64,000 nt of DNA from Nitrospirota bacterium (GTDB taxonomy: Bacteria > Nitrospirota > Thermodesulfovibrionia > Thermodesulfovibrionales > UBA6898), in NCBI GenBank assembly GCA_021783515.1, contig JAJXTV010000011.1, positions 36,954 to 100,953 on the forward strand, read 5' to 3'. A program made the translations under genes and the position numbers. Below the pieces are notes generated by a model. The model had not been told where the DNA came from, did not search any database, and saw nothing but the letters and a program-made list of their open reading frames with translations. Below are positions 52,297 through 60,016 of the stretch, one piece after another; the first letter of the stretch is position 1, and every line of letters starts with the position of its first letter.

Positions 52297-54561
52297 ATGC
52301 GCAGAAAATTACAGATGTGGGGGCCGGTGATTGTGCTGGTCTTTTTGTGCGGGGGGATTGCAGGATCGGCGGACGCCAGTACGCTGGTCCGGCAGAAGTG
52401 GCTGCCGGGGGAATGCATACCGCAGTTTCAGACGAAACTGCCTGTATTCGGACCCGGGTATAATGCCGATCTTCCGCGGGTGGATGCCGTGCAGCACCCC
52501 GAATTGACGATCAGAATGAAGGAGGCCTCCCGGCCTGTGCTGCCGGACCCCTCCAAGGTCTCGTATCCTTTGCACGACGGCAGCGGCAATGCCTGTCCGT
52601 CGCTCTTTTTCACGGACACCTTGATTTGGGCATATGAGACATACGACAAGTCGACCGGACAGCTCCTCGGTCCTGCCTTCTGGCCGGCCGTAACCGTCGA
52701 GGCCAGAAGGTTTACCCCGACGCTTGCCGAATATGTCAACGAACTGCCCAGTTTTCAATCTTCCGGCAGCGTTGTGCAGGGGCTGATTACGGCCGACCAG
52801 ACGATCCACTGGGCGGACCCGCTCGGCACTACGATGCAGGACAACTGCATGGAGGGCGCGCCGCTTCTGTTCCCCTGCACGCGTCCGTTCGTTTCGACGC
52901 CGCCTGCGGTCCCTCATCTGCACGGCGGAGAGGTGCCTTCGGCCTTCGATGGCGGGCCGGACGCATGGTTCACCTCAGACGGAAGGACCGGCTCCGCTTA
53001 TAGTACGCTTTTCGATGACGGTCCGGGAAGGGCGGTCTATCAATATCCGAATGCCCAGGAGCCGGGGACGCTCTGGTTTCACGATCATGCCCTCGGTGTC
53101 ACACGAACCAACGTTTACAGCGGTCTTGCCGCCTTTTACTTTCTCAGGGACCCTGACAGCGAGCCGGCGAACCTGCCCACGGGTCCGTACGAGATCGAGA
53201 TGGCCATTCAGGACCGCCAGTTCGACACCTCGAGCCAGCTTTATTTCCCGGATGGGAGCGATCCCAAATGCGGCAGCGGGGAGTCGGATGATCCATGCCT
53301 GAACGGCCCGCCCCCGAACCCTGAAACGCATCCGTTCTGGATCCCCGAATTTATCGGAGACGTGGTCGTCGTCAACGGCTCTCCCTGGCCGTACCTCAAC
53401 GTGGAGCCCCGCCGCTACCGGTTCCGCATCGTCAATGGGTCCAATGCGAGGATGTACAGGCTGAGACGTGACCTGCCGGTGCCCGTCTACCAGATCGGGG
53501 CGGACGACGCATATCTCGACAGCCCCGTGCTGCTGACCCGCGGGCTTCTAATCGCCCCGGGTGAGCGCATCGACGTAATCCTGGACTTCAGCGGAGTGGC
53601 CGGGCAGACGGTCACTATCACGAATGATGCGCCGATCCCGTTTCCCGACGGGTTCTCTCCTGTGCCATATGCTGTGAATGAGCCGGACGGCTCTGCCCAG
53701 CTTTTCCCGGCCGACCAGCCGCAGATGAGCAAGGTCATGCAGTTTCGGGTGGTAGAGCCGCTTAAGAGCGCTGATACGAGCTGCGACCCGGCCGCGGGGG
53801 GATGCACGAGCCCGACTCCGATGGTCAGGCTGGCGGACGGCCAGGGACACGTTGCTCCCGGCGTGAAGATCGACAGGGTCCGGCAGCTCGTTCTGAAGGA
53901 GTACGAGGGAGCGGGCGGACCGGTGGAGGTCCTCGTCAACAATACCGATTGGGACGGGCTGAAATCCCCGGGCAACGCGGCGACTTTTCCCACTGACGGG
54001 ATCAGCGAACTCCCGCGCGTGGGATCGATCGAGCTGTGGGAGATCATCAACCTGACGGTCGATGCGCATCCGATGCATACGCACCTGACGCAGTTTCAGG
54101 TCTTAAACAGGCAGGACTATAATGTCGACGCCTATGTCGGGACCGAAGCGGCACCCGGGGTATGGCCATCGGCCTTCCCCGCCGCTACCGCGTACAACGC
54201 CCGGTGCACAGGAGGTGTCTTCTGCCCGGGCTACGGACCGCCGCTCGCTTACGACACACCCAACGCAGACGGCGCGATAGGGGGCAATCCGGCTATCGGT
54301 CCGTATCTGATGGGGGACCCTGTCCCTCCCGATCCGGGCGAATCCGGATGGAAGGATACGGCAAAGGCCTATCCCGGACAGGTGCTGAGGATTCTGGTGA
54401 GATGGACGCCGACGAGCAGCCCGCTGACTCCCGATGCGTCTCTTGCAGGCACGAATCTCTACCCATTCGATCCGACCGAGGGACCGGGATATGTCTGGCA
54501 TTGCCATATCATAGATCATGAGGACAACGAGATGATGAGGCCGTATAAGGTCGTCAAGTAG
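52297..54561 (+). CDS. Exported multicopper oxidase
   Basis: 754 residues with a signal peptide (1-~26, ADA-ST). Four copper-binding blocks are complete: HLHGG (~208-212), WFHDHALG (~260-267), HPMHTHLTQF (~597-606) and HCHIIDHEDNEMM (~738-750), the last with the Cys-His-Met set of the type 1 site. It is larger than CueO because of inserts at ~300-350 and ~640-690. It could oxidise Cu(I), Mn(II) or organic substrates in the periplasm; the exact role is not visible. GGAGG lies 7 nt upstream of the ATG. Confidence 0.93.
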   Translation: MRRKLQMWGPVIVLVFLCGGIAGSADASTLVRQKWLPGECIPQFQTKLPVFGPGYNADLPRVDAVQHPELTIRMKEASRPVLPDPSKVSYPLHDGSGNACPSLFFTDTLIWAYETYDKSTGQLLGPAFWPAVTVEARRFTPTLAEYVNELPSFQSSGSVVQGLITADQTIHWADPLGTTMQDNCMEGAPLLFPCTRPFVSTPPAVPHLHGGEVPSAFDGGPDAWFTSDGRTGSAYSTLFDDGPGRAVYQYPNAQEPGTLWFHDHALGVTRTNVYSGLAAFYFLRDPDSEPANLPTGPYEIEMAIQDRQFDTSSQLYFPDGSDPKCGSGESDDPCLNGPPPNPETHPFWIPEFIGDVVVVNGSPWPYLNVEPRRYRFRIVNGSNARMYRLRRDLPVPVYQIGADDAYLDSPVLLTRGLLIAPGERIDVILDFSGVAGQTVTITNDAPIPFPDGFSPVPYAVNEPDGSAQLFPADQPQMSKVMQFRVVEPLKSADTSCDPAAGGCTSPTPMVRLADGQGHVAPGVKIDRVRQLVLKEYEGAGGPVEVLVNNTDWDGLKSPGNAATFPTDGISELPRVGSIELWEIINLTVDAHPMHTHLTQFQVLNRQDYNVDAYVGTEAAPGVWPSAFPAATAYNARCTGGVFCPGYGPPLAYDTPNADGAIGGNPAIGPYLMGDPVPPDPGESGWKDTAKAYPGQVLRILVRWTPTSSPLTPDASLAGTNLYPFDPTEGPGYVWHCHIIDHEDNEMMRPYKVVK

Positions 54562-54587
54562 CTGCTGCTGCTTCGGTCATCGGGAAG

Positions 54588-54614
54588 GAGGGGGCCGCTC
54601 GAAGCGGCCCCCTC
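54588..54614. terminator. Terminator between the oxidase and msrB
   Basis: A perfect 12-bp stem (54588-54599 with 54603-54614, loop CGA). It serves the plus-strand oxidase and abuts the stop codon of the convergent msrB gene, so it may act in both directions. The T-run is weak (TTACTTT). Confidence 0.7.
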
Positions 54615-55172
54615 TTACTTTGTGAAGAGCTTGATGTATTCCCCGTAGCCTTCCTTCGCCAGGTCCTCCTTGGGGATGAACCTCAGCGAAGCGGAGTTCA
54701 TGCAGTACCTCAGCCCCGTCGGATTGGGTCCGTCGGTAAAAACATGCCCCAGGTGCGAATCGCCGCGGCGCGACCTTACCTCCGTCCTTTTTATGAAGAA
54801 GCTCCGGTCGCTTTTTTCGACGATGCTCGAAGGTTCCAGGGGCCTGCTGAAGCTCGGCCATCCCGTCCCCGAATCATACTTGTCGAGGGAGCTGAAAAGG
54901 GGTTCTCCCGAGACCACATCAACATATATCCCCTCCCGTTTGTTGTCCCAGTATTCATTGCGGAAGGCGGGTTCGGTGTCGTTTTTCTGGGTCACCTCGT
55001 ACTGCATCGGCGTCAGTCTCTTCTTCAGTTGCTCCTTCGGCGGCTTCGCGAACGTCTTCCATTTCGCCGTATCGGTATGCCCCGCAGATGCAGCCTGTCC
55101 GGAGCCGGGAGCGGACAGGGTCATTGCGCCGAAAATCACGGCCAGCGCTGCCATCAGTATTATCTTTGTCAT
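54615..55172 (-). CDS. msrB: Exported peptide-methionine (R)-S-oxide reductase MsrB
   Basis: 185 residues: a signal peptide (1-~28) followed by a full MsrB domain. Substrate motif [12 protein letters not shown] (~101-112), [18 protein letters not shown] and catalytic Cys157 followed by [10 protein letters not shown]. The two CxxC zinc motifs of Zn-type MsrB are absent ([12 protein letters not shown] where CxxC would be). It repairs oxidised methionine in exported proteins, fitting the nearby copper oxidase; a dedicated electron donor is not encoded here. Confidence 0.93.
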   Translation of the reverse strand: MTKIILMAALAVIFGAMTLSAPGSGQAASAGHTDTAKWKTFAKPPKEQLKKRLTPMQYEVTQKNDTEPAFRNEYWDNKREGIYVDVVSGEPLFSSLDKYDSGTGWPSFSRPLEPSSIVEKSDRSFFIKRTEVRSRRGDSHLGHVFTDGPNPTGLRYCMNSASLRFIPKEDLAKEGYGEYIKLFTK

Positions 55173-55432
55173 CTGACTTCCCTCCTCTCATACTACAGTT
55201 TCACCTGTAATATTTTATTCCTCAATCATGAATTTGCCATGAAGACGGGCGCATCAGAGCCGTGAGGATAGTCGGCTTTCCCTGACGTTTCTGGCGTGAC
55301 GCCATGCTGCGTTAAATCTTGTCGCATCAAGAAGGATGTGAGGGATGTTTTCCCCGCCCGTGTGCTGCGAAGGAGTTGACTTTCGGCACCGGGAGGATAA
55401 GCTGATAGTAAGAGGAAACGAAGGGAGGGTCT

Positions 55433-55687
55433 ATGGCATACGACGACGAAGCGCTTATGGATAAGATACGGGAGATATATCCCGAGATCCGAAGGCACGG
55501 GATCTCGCTCGGCCTCGATTTCAACAAGGAGAAGAACGCCTATATCATAAAGTTCACGAAGGGCAGGCACGAACTTACGACTCATCTCGAAAAGAAAGAT
55601 GCCGACGACTGCATGAACAATATCAAGTGCGTCTATCTCGGCGTCCAGGTAGGCCAGTTTGTAAGAAACTTCGAAGAGGCGGAATAG
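55433..55687 (+). CDS. Hypothetical conserved 84-residue protein
   Basis: Cytosolic, charged, with one Cys pair region (DDCMNNIKC). It opens MAYDDEALMDKIREIYPEIRRHGISLGLDFNKEKNAYIIKFTKG. I recall no function. It has a strong GGGAGGG ribosome site and its own downstream terminator, so it is probably a real, separately transcribed gene. Confidence 0.7.
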   Translation: MAYDDEALMDKIREIYPEIRRHGISLGLDFNKEKNAYIIKFTKGRHELTTHLEKKDADDCMNNIKCVYLGVQVGQFVRNFEEAE

Positions 55688-55710
55688 CAATCTCCCGCAG
55701 GCAGGGAGTA

Positions 55711-55735
55711 AGGCCCGGATCCCTCCGGGCCTTTT
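55711..55735 (+). terminator. Terminator after the 84-residue protein gene
   Basis: 9-bp stem AGGCCCGGA/TCCGGGCCT (55711-55719 with 55724-55732), followed by TTT. Confidence 0.85.
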
Positions 55736-55760
55736 CGCACTCTGTTTGCTCGCCGGCGGT

Positions 55761-57428
55761 TCAGGCGGCGTCTTCGGCCTCGGGGCAGCAGTCGCTTCCG
55801 AGGATCGCTCTCAGGTCCTCTTCCGGTTTCGCGGCAATCGGCCTGATCCCGAAGTTCTTCACCAGCACGTCGAGCACGTTCGGCGTGATAAATGCCGGCA
55901 ATGTCGGGCCGAGCCGAATGTCCCTGATGCCGAGGTGAAGCAGGGTGAGGAGTATCGCGACCGCCTTCTGCTCATACCACGAAAGAATCAGCGAAAGCGG
56001 CAGCTCGTTCACCCCGACGTTGAACGCCTTGGAGAGCGCAAGGGCGATCTGGATCGCCGAGTAGGCGTCGTTGCACTGGCCGATGTCCAGCAGCCGCGGG
56101 ATGCCGCCGATATCGCCCAGGTCCTTGTCGAAGAAGCGGAACTTGCCGCAGGCCAGTGTCAGCACTACCGAGTCTTTCGGCGCCTTCTCCACGAATTCGG
56201 TGTAGTAGTTCCTGCCCGCCTTGGCCCCATCGCACCCGCCGACGAGGAAGAAGTGTCGGATATGGCCTCCCTTGACGGCCTCGATCACCTTGTCTGCCAC
56301 GCCGAGCACGGCATTCCGCGCGAAACCGGCAAAGACCTCCTTGCCCGGCGCGTCCTCGGCGTATCCCGGAAGCGAGAGGGCCTTCTCGATCACCGGTCCG
56401 AAATCGCCGTCGCCGATATGCTTCACGTCGGGCCAGCCCACGAGGCCGCAGGTGAAAAGGTTGTCCTTGTAGGACGCCAGCGGCCTCTGGATGCAGTTGG
56501 TCGTCATGACGATCGCGCCGGGGAAGTGCGCAAACTCCTTGTGCTGGTTCTGCCAGGCCGTGCCGTAATGGCCGTAGAAATGCGGATATTTCCTGAGCGC
56601 CGGATAGCCGTGCGCAGGCAGCATCTCCCCGTGAGTATAGACGTTGATCCCCTTCCCTTCGCTCTGCTTCAGGATCGCCTCGAGGTCCTTGAGATCATGG
56701 CCGGAGACGAGGATGGCCTTGCCCTTTTTCGCGCCGAGCGGCACCTTGGTCGGGACCGGATGCCCGTAGGCGCCGGTGTTTCCGGCATCGAGCAGCTCCA
56801 TGGTCCTGAGATTCACCTCTCCGCACTTCATCACCAGGGCGATCCATTCGTTCAGGCCCATGTCGGTCCCGGTCATCGCGGCCAGCGCCTCGGCCATAAA
56901 CGCGTAGATAAGGTCATCGGTCTTGCCGAGGATCTGGGCATGGTCGGCGTAGGCAGCCACGCCCTTCAGCCCGAACAGCAGAATATCCTGGAGGGACTGG
57001 ATATCGGGATTGATCATCGCGTCAGGGACATGTTCCCGCACCTCGCGGCCCTGCCTCCCCAGGTCCTCGACGGTCGCACCGGGCGTGAAGGACGCGCCGC
57101 CGTGCGTAAAATCCGTTCTGCCGCCCGCGGCCTTCACCTTCGCCTTCAACCCCTCGCGCAGTGTGACGCATTTCCGGATAAGCTTGTCGAACCGCGCAGG
57201 ATCGAAGTCGACATTCGTCAGGGTCGAAAAAAGTCCCTTGGTGAGAAACACATTCACTGCCGGATCGTTGACCCCGTAACCCCGGCCTTCCACCGCAACG
57301 AGCGAAAGCCCTTTCATGGAATAGATCAACAGGTCCTGCAAGGCAGACACGGCCGGGTCCTTGCCGCATACGCCGATCTTGGTGCACCCCGTGCCGTTTG
57401 CCGCTTGTTCACACTGATAACAAAACAT
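55761..57428 (-). CDS. hcp: Hydroxylamine reductase / hybrid cluster protein Hcp
   Basis: 555 residues. The N-terminal cluster ligands are C3, C6, C15, C21 (CxxC-x8-C-x5-C), the [4Fe-4S] pattern of anaerobes rather than the [2Fe-2S] form of enterics. Hybrid-cluster ligands appear in HTHGEMLPAH, TTNCIQRP, FTCGLVGWPDV, GGCDGAK, CGKFRF and GQCNDAYSA. Reported activities are hydroxylamine and NO reduction and protein S-nitrosylation control. Upstream lies a perfect 8-bp inverted repeat that could be an operator. Monocistronic; hcr is not adjacent. Confidence 0.96.
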   Translation of the reverse strand: MFCYQCEQAANGTGCTKIGVCGKDPAVSALQDLLIYSMKGLSLVAVEGRGYGVNDPAVNVFLTKGLFSTLTNVDFDPARFDKLIRKCVTLREGLKAKVKAAGGRTDFTHGGASFTPGATVEDLGRQGREVREHVPDAMINPDIQSLQDILLFGLKGVAAYADHAQILGKTDDLIYAFMAEALAAMTGTDMGLNEWIALVMKCGEVNLRTMELLDAGNTGAYGHPVPTKVPLGAKKGKAILVSGHDLKDLEAILKQSEGKGINVYTHGEMLPAHGYPALRKYPHFYGHYGTAWQNQHKEFAHFPGAIVMTTNCIQRPLASYKDNLFTCGLVGWPDVKHIGDGDFGPVIEKALSLPGYAEDAPGKEVFAGFARNAVLGVADKVIEAVKGGHIRHFFLVGGCDGAKAGRNYYTEFVEKAPKDSVVLTLACGKFRFFDKDLGDIGGIPRLLDIGQCNDAYSAIQIALALSKAFNVGVNELPLSLILSWYEQKAVAILLTLLHLGIRDIRLGPTLPAFITPNVLDVLVKNFGIRPIAAKPEEDLRAILGSDCCPEAEDAA

Positions 57429-57463
57429 GGAAAGACCTCCTGAATAATATTTTTTCCAACCGC

Positions 57464-57488
57464 TAAACTTGCGGCTATATCAAGTTTA
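57464..57488 (-). promoter_or_regulatory. Perfect inverted repeat upstream of hcp
   Basis: TAAACTTG (57464-57471) and CAAGTTTA (57481-57488) form perfect 8-bp arms around a 9-nt spacer, 35-60 bp before the hcp start. It overlaps a TATAGC that could be the -10. Candidate operator of an NO- or redox-responsive regulator; it does not match the TTGTGA-type HcpR site. Confidence 0.55.
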
Positions 57489-57666
57489 AAATTATGGGAT
57501 GGGGATGTATATGAGGAATATCATATAAAGCATATCCTGCATTATGGGGCCGCTCCCGGCGGCAACCGGATGCTCCCCGGAGGAAAGGCGGCTTCCCGAG
57601 GTCCGGGAAGTGTGCATCATCTTCGCCGCCATGATATAATGCCTGATATTAAATAAGGAGGATTAG

Positions 57667-57867
57667 ATGGCGAAACGTGCAGGGGCGTATAAGAGCGAGA
57701 AGAGAAAGAAAGAGTTGATGCGTATCAAGAAGCAGGAAGAAAAGAGAAAACGCAGGCTGCTGAAGGCCGACGGGACGCCCCAGGACGCCGATGTCGCGGA
57801 GCAGGAGGGCGAAGCGGAGCAGCCGGGAACCGAACAGCCGGCGGAGGAAGCGGAAAAAGAAGGTTAA
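57667..57867 (+). CDS. Small charged protein
   Basis: 66 residues: a Lys/Arg-rich half (AKRAGAYKSEKRKKELMRIKKQEEKRKRRLL) followed by a Glu-rich half. It is too small and low-complexity to name; the first half resembles short conserved nucleic-acid-binding peptides. It is well supported by an extended -10 TGATATAAT (57632-57640) and AAGGAGGATTAG before the ATG. Confidence 0.7.
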   Translation: MAKRAGAYKSEKRKKELMRIKKQEEKRKRRLLKADGTPQDADVAEQEGEAEQPGTEQPAEEAEKEG

Positions 57868-57874
57868 CCCCGCG

Positions 57875-58219
57875 TCAGCCGGGAGGCCAGTGCATAGGCC
57901 TTCCACCGAGCAGGTGCAGGTGGATATGATAGACGCTCTGGCCTGCCTCGGGGTTCGTGTTCATCACCAGCCGGAACCCACGCTCCGCAATCCCTTTTTC
58001 CTTCGCGATCCTGTTGGCGACCCGGAACATCTTTCCGATCAGTTTTTGGTCTTCTTCCGTAATGTCGAGCGTCGTCGGGATATGCTTCTTCGGAACGACG
58101 AGCGTATGCACCGGGGCCTGAGGGTTTGCGTCTTCGAAGGCGGCAACGGCCTCGTCTTCGTAGACGATCCTCGCGGGGATTTTCTTCGAAATAATTCCGC
58201 AAAACAGGCAGTCGCTCAT
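57875..58219 (-). CDS. HIT family hydrolase (Hint-like)
   Basis: 114 residues. The histidine triad YHIHLHLLGG (HxHxHxx, ~97-106) and the opening CLFCGIISKKIPARIVYEDEAVAAFEDANPQAPVHTLVVPKKHI are complete. Such proteins hydrolyse aminoacyl- or phosphoramidate-AMP. It follows hisE with the start 1 bp past the hisE stop, so it is the last gene of the hisI-hisE-HIT unit. Confidence 0.93.
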   Translation of the reverse strand: MSDCLFCGIISKKIPARIVYEDEAVAAFEDANPQAPVHTLVVPKKHIPTTLDITEEDQKLIGKMFRVANRIAKEKGIAERGFRLVMNTNPEAGQSVYHIHLHLLGGRPMHWPPG

Positions 58220-58220
58220 C

Positions 58221-58508
58221 TCAGCTCCTTTTCTTCCCGAACCGGTCTTCGAGCTCCTTCATGACATCCGCGTGGCTCAGCCCTTCTTCCGCCATGAGGA
58301 CCATGCAATGGAACCAGAGGTCCGCCATCTCGTAGACGATCTGCCCCTTGTTCCCGGACATCGAGGCGATGATCACCTCGGCCGACTCCTCGCCGATCTT
58401 TTTCAGCATCTCCTCCCTGCCCTTCGCAAAAAGGGACGAGACATAAGAGTCCGGCAACGGCGCTTGTTTCCTGTCGAGGATGACCCCGTGGAGATCGTCG
58501 AGTATCAT
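58221..58508 (-). CDS. hisE: Phosphoribosyl-ATP pyrophosphatase HisE
   Basis: 95 residues. Step 2 of histidine synthesis. [16 protein letters not shown]...[20 protein letters not shown] carries the acidic metal-binding residues of the all-alpha pyrophosphatase fold. It overlaps hisI by 4 bp. The two enzymes are separate here, unlike the HisIE fusion of many bacteria. Confidence 0.96.
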   Translation of the reverse strand: MILDDLHGVILDRKQAPLPDSYVSSLFAKGREEMLKKIGEESAEVIIASMSGNKGQIVYEMADLWFHCMVLMAEEGLSHADVMKELEDRFGKKRS

Positions 58509-58879
58509 TTCCTGCCGTAGACGTCATCTTCGGAAAAGACCTTCCCGGTGGTCTCTTTGCCTTGGATGTCCGTAAAGAAACAGGAGCGATGGCCGGTGTG
58601 GCAGGCGCCCGGCCCCCGCTGGATCACCTTGATGAGCAGGGTGTCCCTGTCGCAGTCGAAGAGGATTTCGCGGACCTCCTGGACATGGCCGGACGTCTCT
58701 CCCTTTTTCCAGAATTTTCCCCTCGATCGCGACCAGAAATGCGTAAAGCCCGACTCGACGGTCTTCGCAAGGGATGCGGCGTTCATATAAGCCATCATGA
58801 GCACCTCCCCGTCTGCCGCATCCTGTATGATCGCCGGAATAAGCCCCTTTTCATCGTATTTGAGTTCAGGCAGTTTCAT
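58505..58879 (-). CDS. hisI: Phosphoribosyl-AMP cyclohydrolase HisI
   Basis: 124 residues. Step 3 of histidine synthesis, opening the purine ring. Motifs [62 protein letters not shown] supply the zinc and magnesium ligands (Cys, His, Asp). First gene of a three-gene unit; the other his genes are elsewhere. Start is ATG with GAGGAG upstream. Confidence 0.96.
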   Translation of the reverse strand: MKLPELKYDEKGLIPAIIQDAADGEVLMMAYMNAASLAKTVESGFTHFWSRSRGKFWKKGETSGHVQEVREILFDCDRDTLLIKVIQRGPGACHTGHRSCFFTDIQGKETTGKVFSEDDVYGRK

Positions 58880-58889
58880 CGGCGGCTCC

Positions 58890-59372
58890 TCACAGTTTAT
58901 ACCCGATCTTCCTCAGGAACTCTTTTCTCTGGGCCTTGTCCTCCGGTCCCTCGACCCCCCTCGGCGGGAACCCGTCTATGACGCCGAGGACGCCCCTGCC
59001 CTGAGCGGATTCAGCGACGACCACTTCGACCGGGTTTGCGGTAGCGCAGAAGATCCTGCAGACCTCGGGACAATTCTTTATCTGGTTCAGCACGTTGATC
59101 GGGAAGGCGTTCTTCAGGATGACGCAAAAGACGTGTCCCGCCCCGACCGCATGAAGGTTCCTCACGCTCGTCTCCACCAGATCGGGATCGTTGCCTTCGG
59201 TCCTGATGAGACAGGGGCCGGACGCCTCGTTGAAGGCGAGGCCGAATGCGGCCTGCGGAACAGTCGTGGCGAGGATCTCGTAGAGGTCCTCGGCGGTCTT
59301 GATGAAATGCGTCTGGCCCAGTATCAGGTTGCAGTCCGCCGGAATTTCGAGCGCGACAGTCTCTGTTTTCAT
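58890..59372 (-). CDS. Adenosine-specific kinase family protein (DUF355)
   Basis: 160 residues matching PF04008: [25 protein letters not shown], then [16 protein letters not shown] and [42 protein letters not shown], ending [17 protein letters not shown]. The name comes from an archaeal structure with adenosine; the activity is poorly proven. It is divergent from the DUF4390 operon across an 84-bp region that contains a 12-bp palindrome, and is followed by hisI in the same direction. Confidence 0.88.
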   Translation of the reverse strand: MKTETVALEIPADCNLILGQTHFIKTAEDLYEILATTVPQAAFGLAFNEASGPCLIRTEGNDPDLVETSVRNLHAVGAGHVFCVILKNAFPINVLNQIKNCPEVCRIFCATANPVEVVVAESAQGRGVLGVIDGFPPRGVEGPEDKAQRKEFLRKIGYKL

Positions 59373-59407
59373 GGCTTCCTCCCTGAAAAGTCTTTCCCAT
59401 TACTATA

Positions 59408-59426
59408 CATACCGGTATGCTATAAT
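59408..59426. promoter_or_regulatory. Palindrome and -10 box in the divergent DUF355/DUF4390 region
   Basis: A perfect 12-bp palindrome CATACCGGTATG (59408-59419) ends in the TG of an extended -10, TGC-TATAAT (59418-59426), for the plus-strand operon. On the minus strand TATAGT overlaps the other side. A factor bound here could block both promoters. Confidence 0.55.
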
Positions 59427-59446
59427 GGAAATAAATTTTTCCGGAG

Positions 59447-60016
59447 ATGTCAAGCAGAATGTGGCGTTTACTCCTCGCGGCTGCCCTTGTCCTGTCCGTT
59501 GGTGTCCCTGCCCCAGCACGCGGGCAGGAGATTTCCGGGCCGGACGTCAGGCTGCAAAACGGCGAGATCAATGTCGGTTTTTCCCTGGTCCTCGCCCCCC
59601 GAGAGGTCCGAGAAATACGCGAGGGGATCGACAAGGAGCTGAAGCTGTACATAGACCTCTTCAGGGTCTGGGACATGTGGCCCGACGAATTCGTCCTCGG
59701 CAAGGTCTACACGAGAAAGCTGAAGGCGGACCCGATCAAGAAGGAGTACGTCGCGACCTCCAACGACGGCAGCGTCATCATCGAGCGGAGATTCAGATCG
59801 TTCGAATCGATGCTCTCCTGGACGCTGTCGGTCCGGGACCTGAAGCTTACGAATACGCGCGAACTCGAACCGGGCCGGTACTTTGTCCGGATCACCGCGG
59901 AGTCGAAGATCCGGAAGCTCCCCCCCGTGATAGGGCAGTTCATCATCTTTCTGTCGGAGAATGAATTCAAGATCAGGAAAGACTCCGGACTGATCGCCGT
60001 CGAAGGGGCGAGATGA
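59447..60016 (+). CDS. DUF4390 exported protein
   Basis: 189 residues. An N-terminal hydrophobic signal (~5-24, ARG-QE) is followed by a mature domain EISGPDVRLQNGEINVGFSLVLAPREVREIREGIDKELKLYIDLFRVW and a second half with RRFRSFESMLSWTL and ELEPGRYFVRITAESKI. DUF4390 genes commonly precede NtrY-like kinases, and here its stop overlaps ntrY by 4 bp (ATGA), so the protein may belong to the signalling unit. The start is uncertain: ATG 59447 has GGAG too close, ATG 59459 has it rather far. Confidence 0.88.
   Translation: MSSRMWRLLLAAALVLSVGVPAPARGQEISGPDVRLQNGEINVGFSLVLAPREVREIREGIDKELKLYIDLFRVWDMWPDEFVLGKVYTRKLKADPIKKEYVATSNDGSVIIERRFRSFESMLSWTLSVRDLKLTNTRELEPGRYFVRITAESKIRKLPPVIGQFIIFLSENEFKIRKDSGLIAVEGAR

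Noticed and set aside
55746..57443. 565-codon open frame on the plus strand opposite hcp
   Set aside because: It mirrors the hcp codons in a GC-rich gene; hcp itself is a complete, unmistakable match, and the opposite frame has no family motifs or ribosome site.
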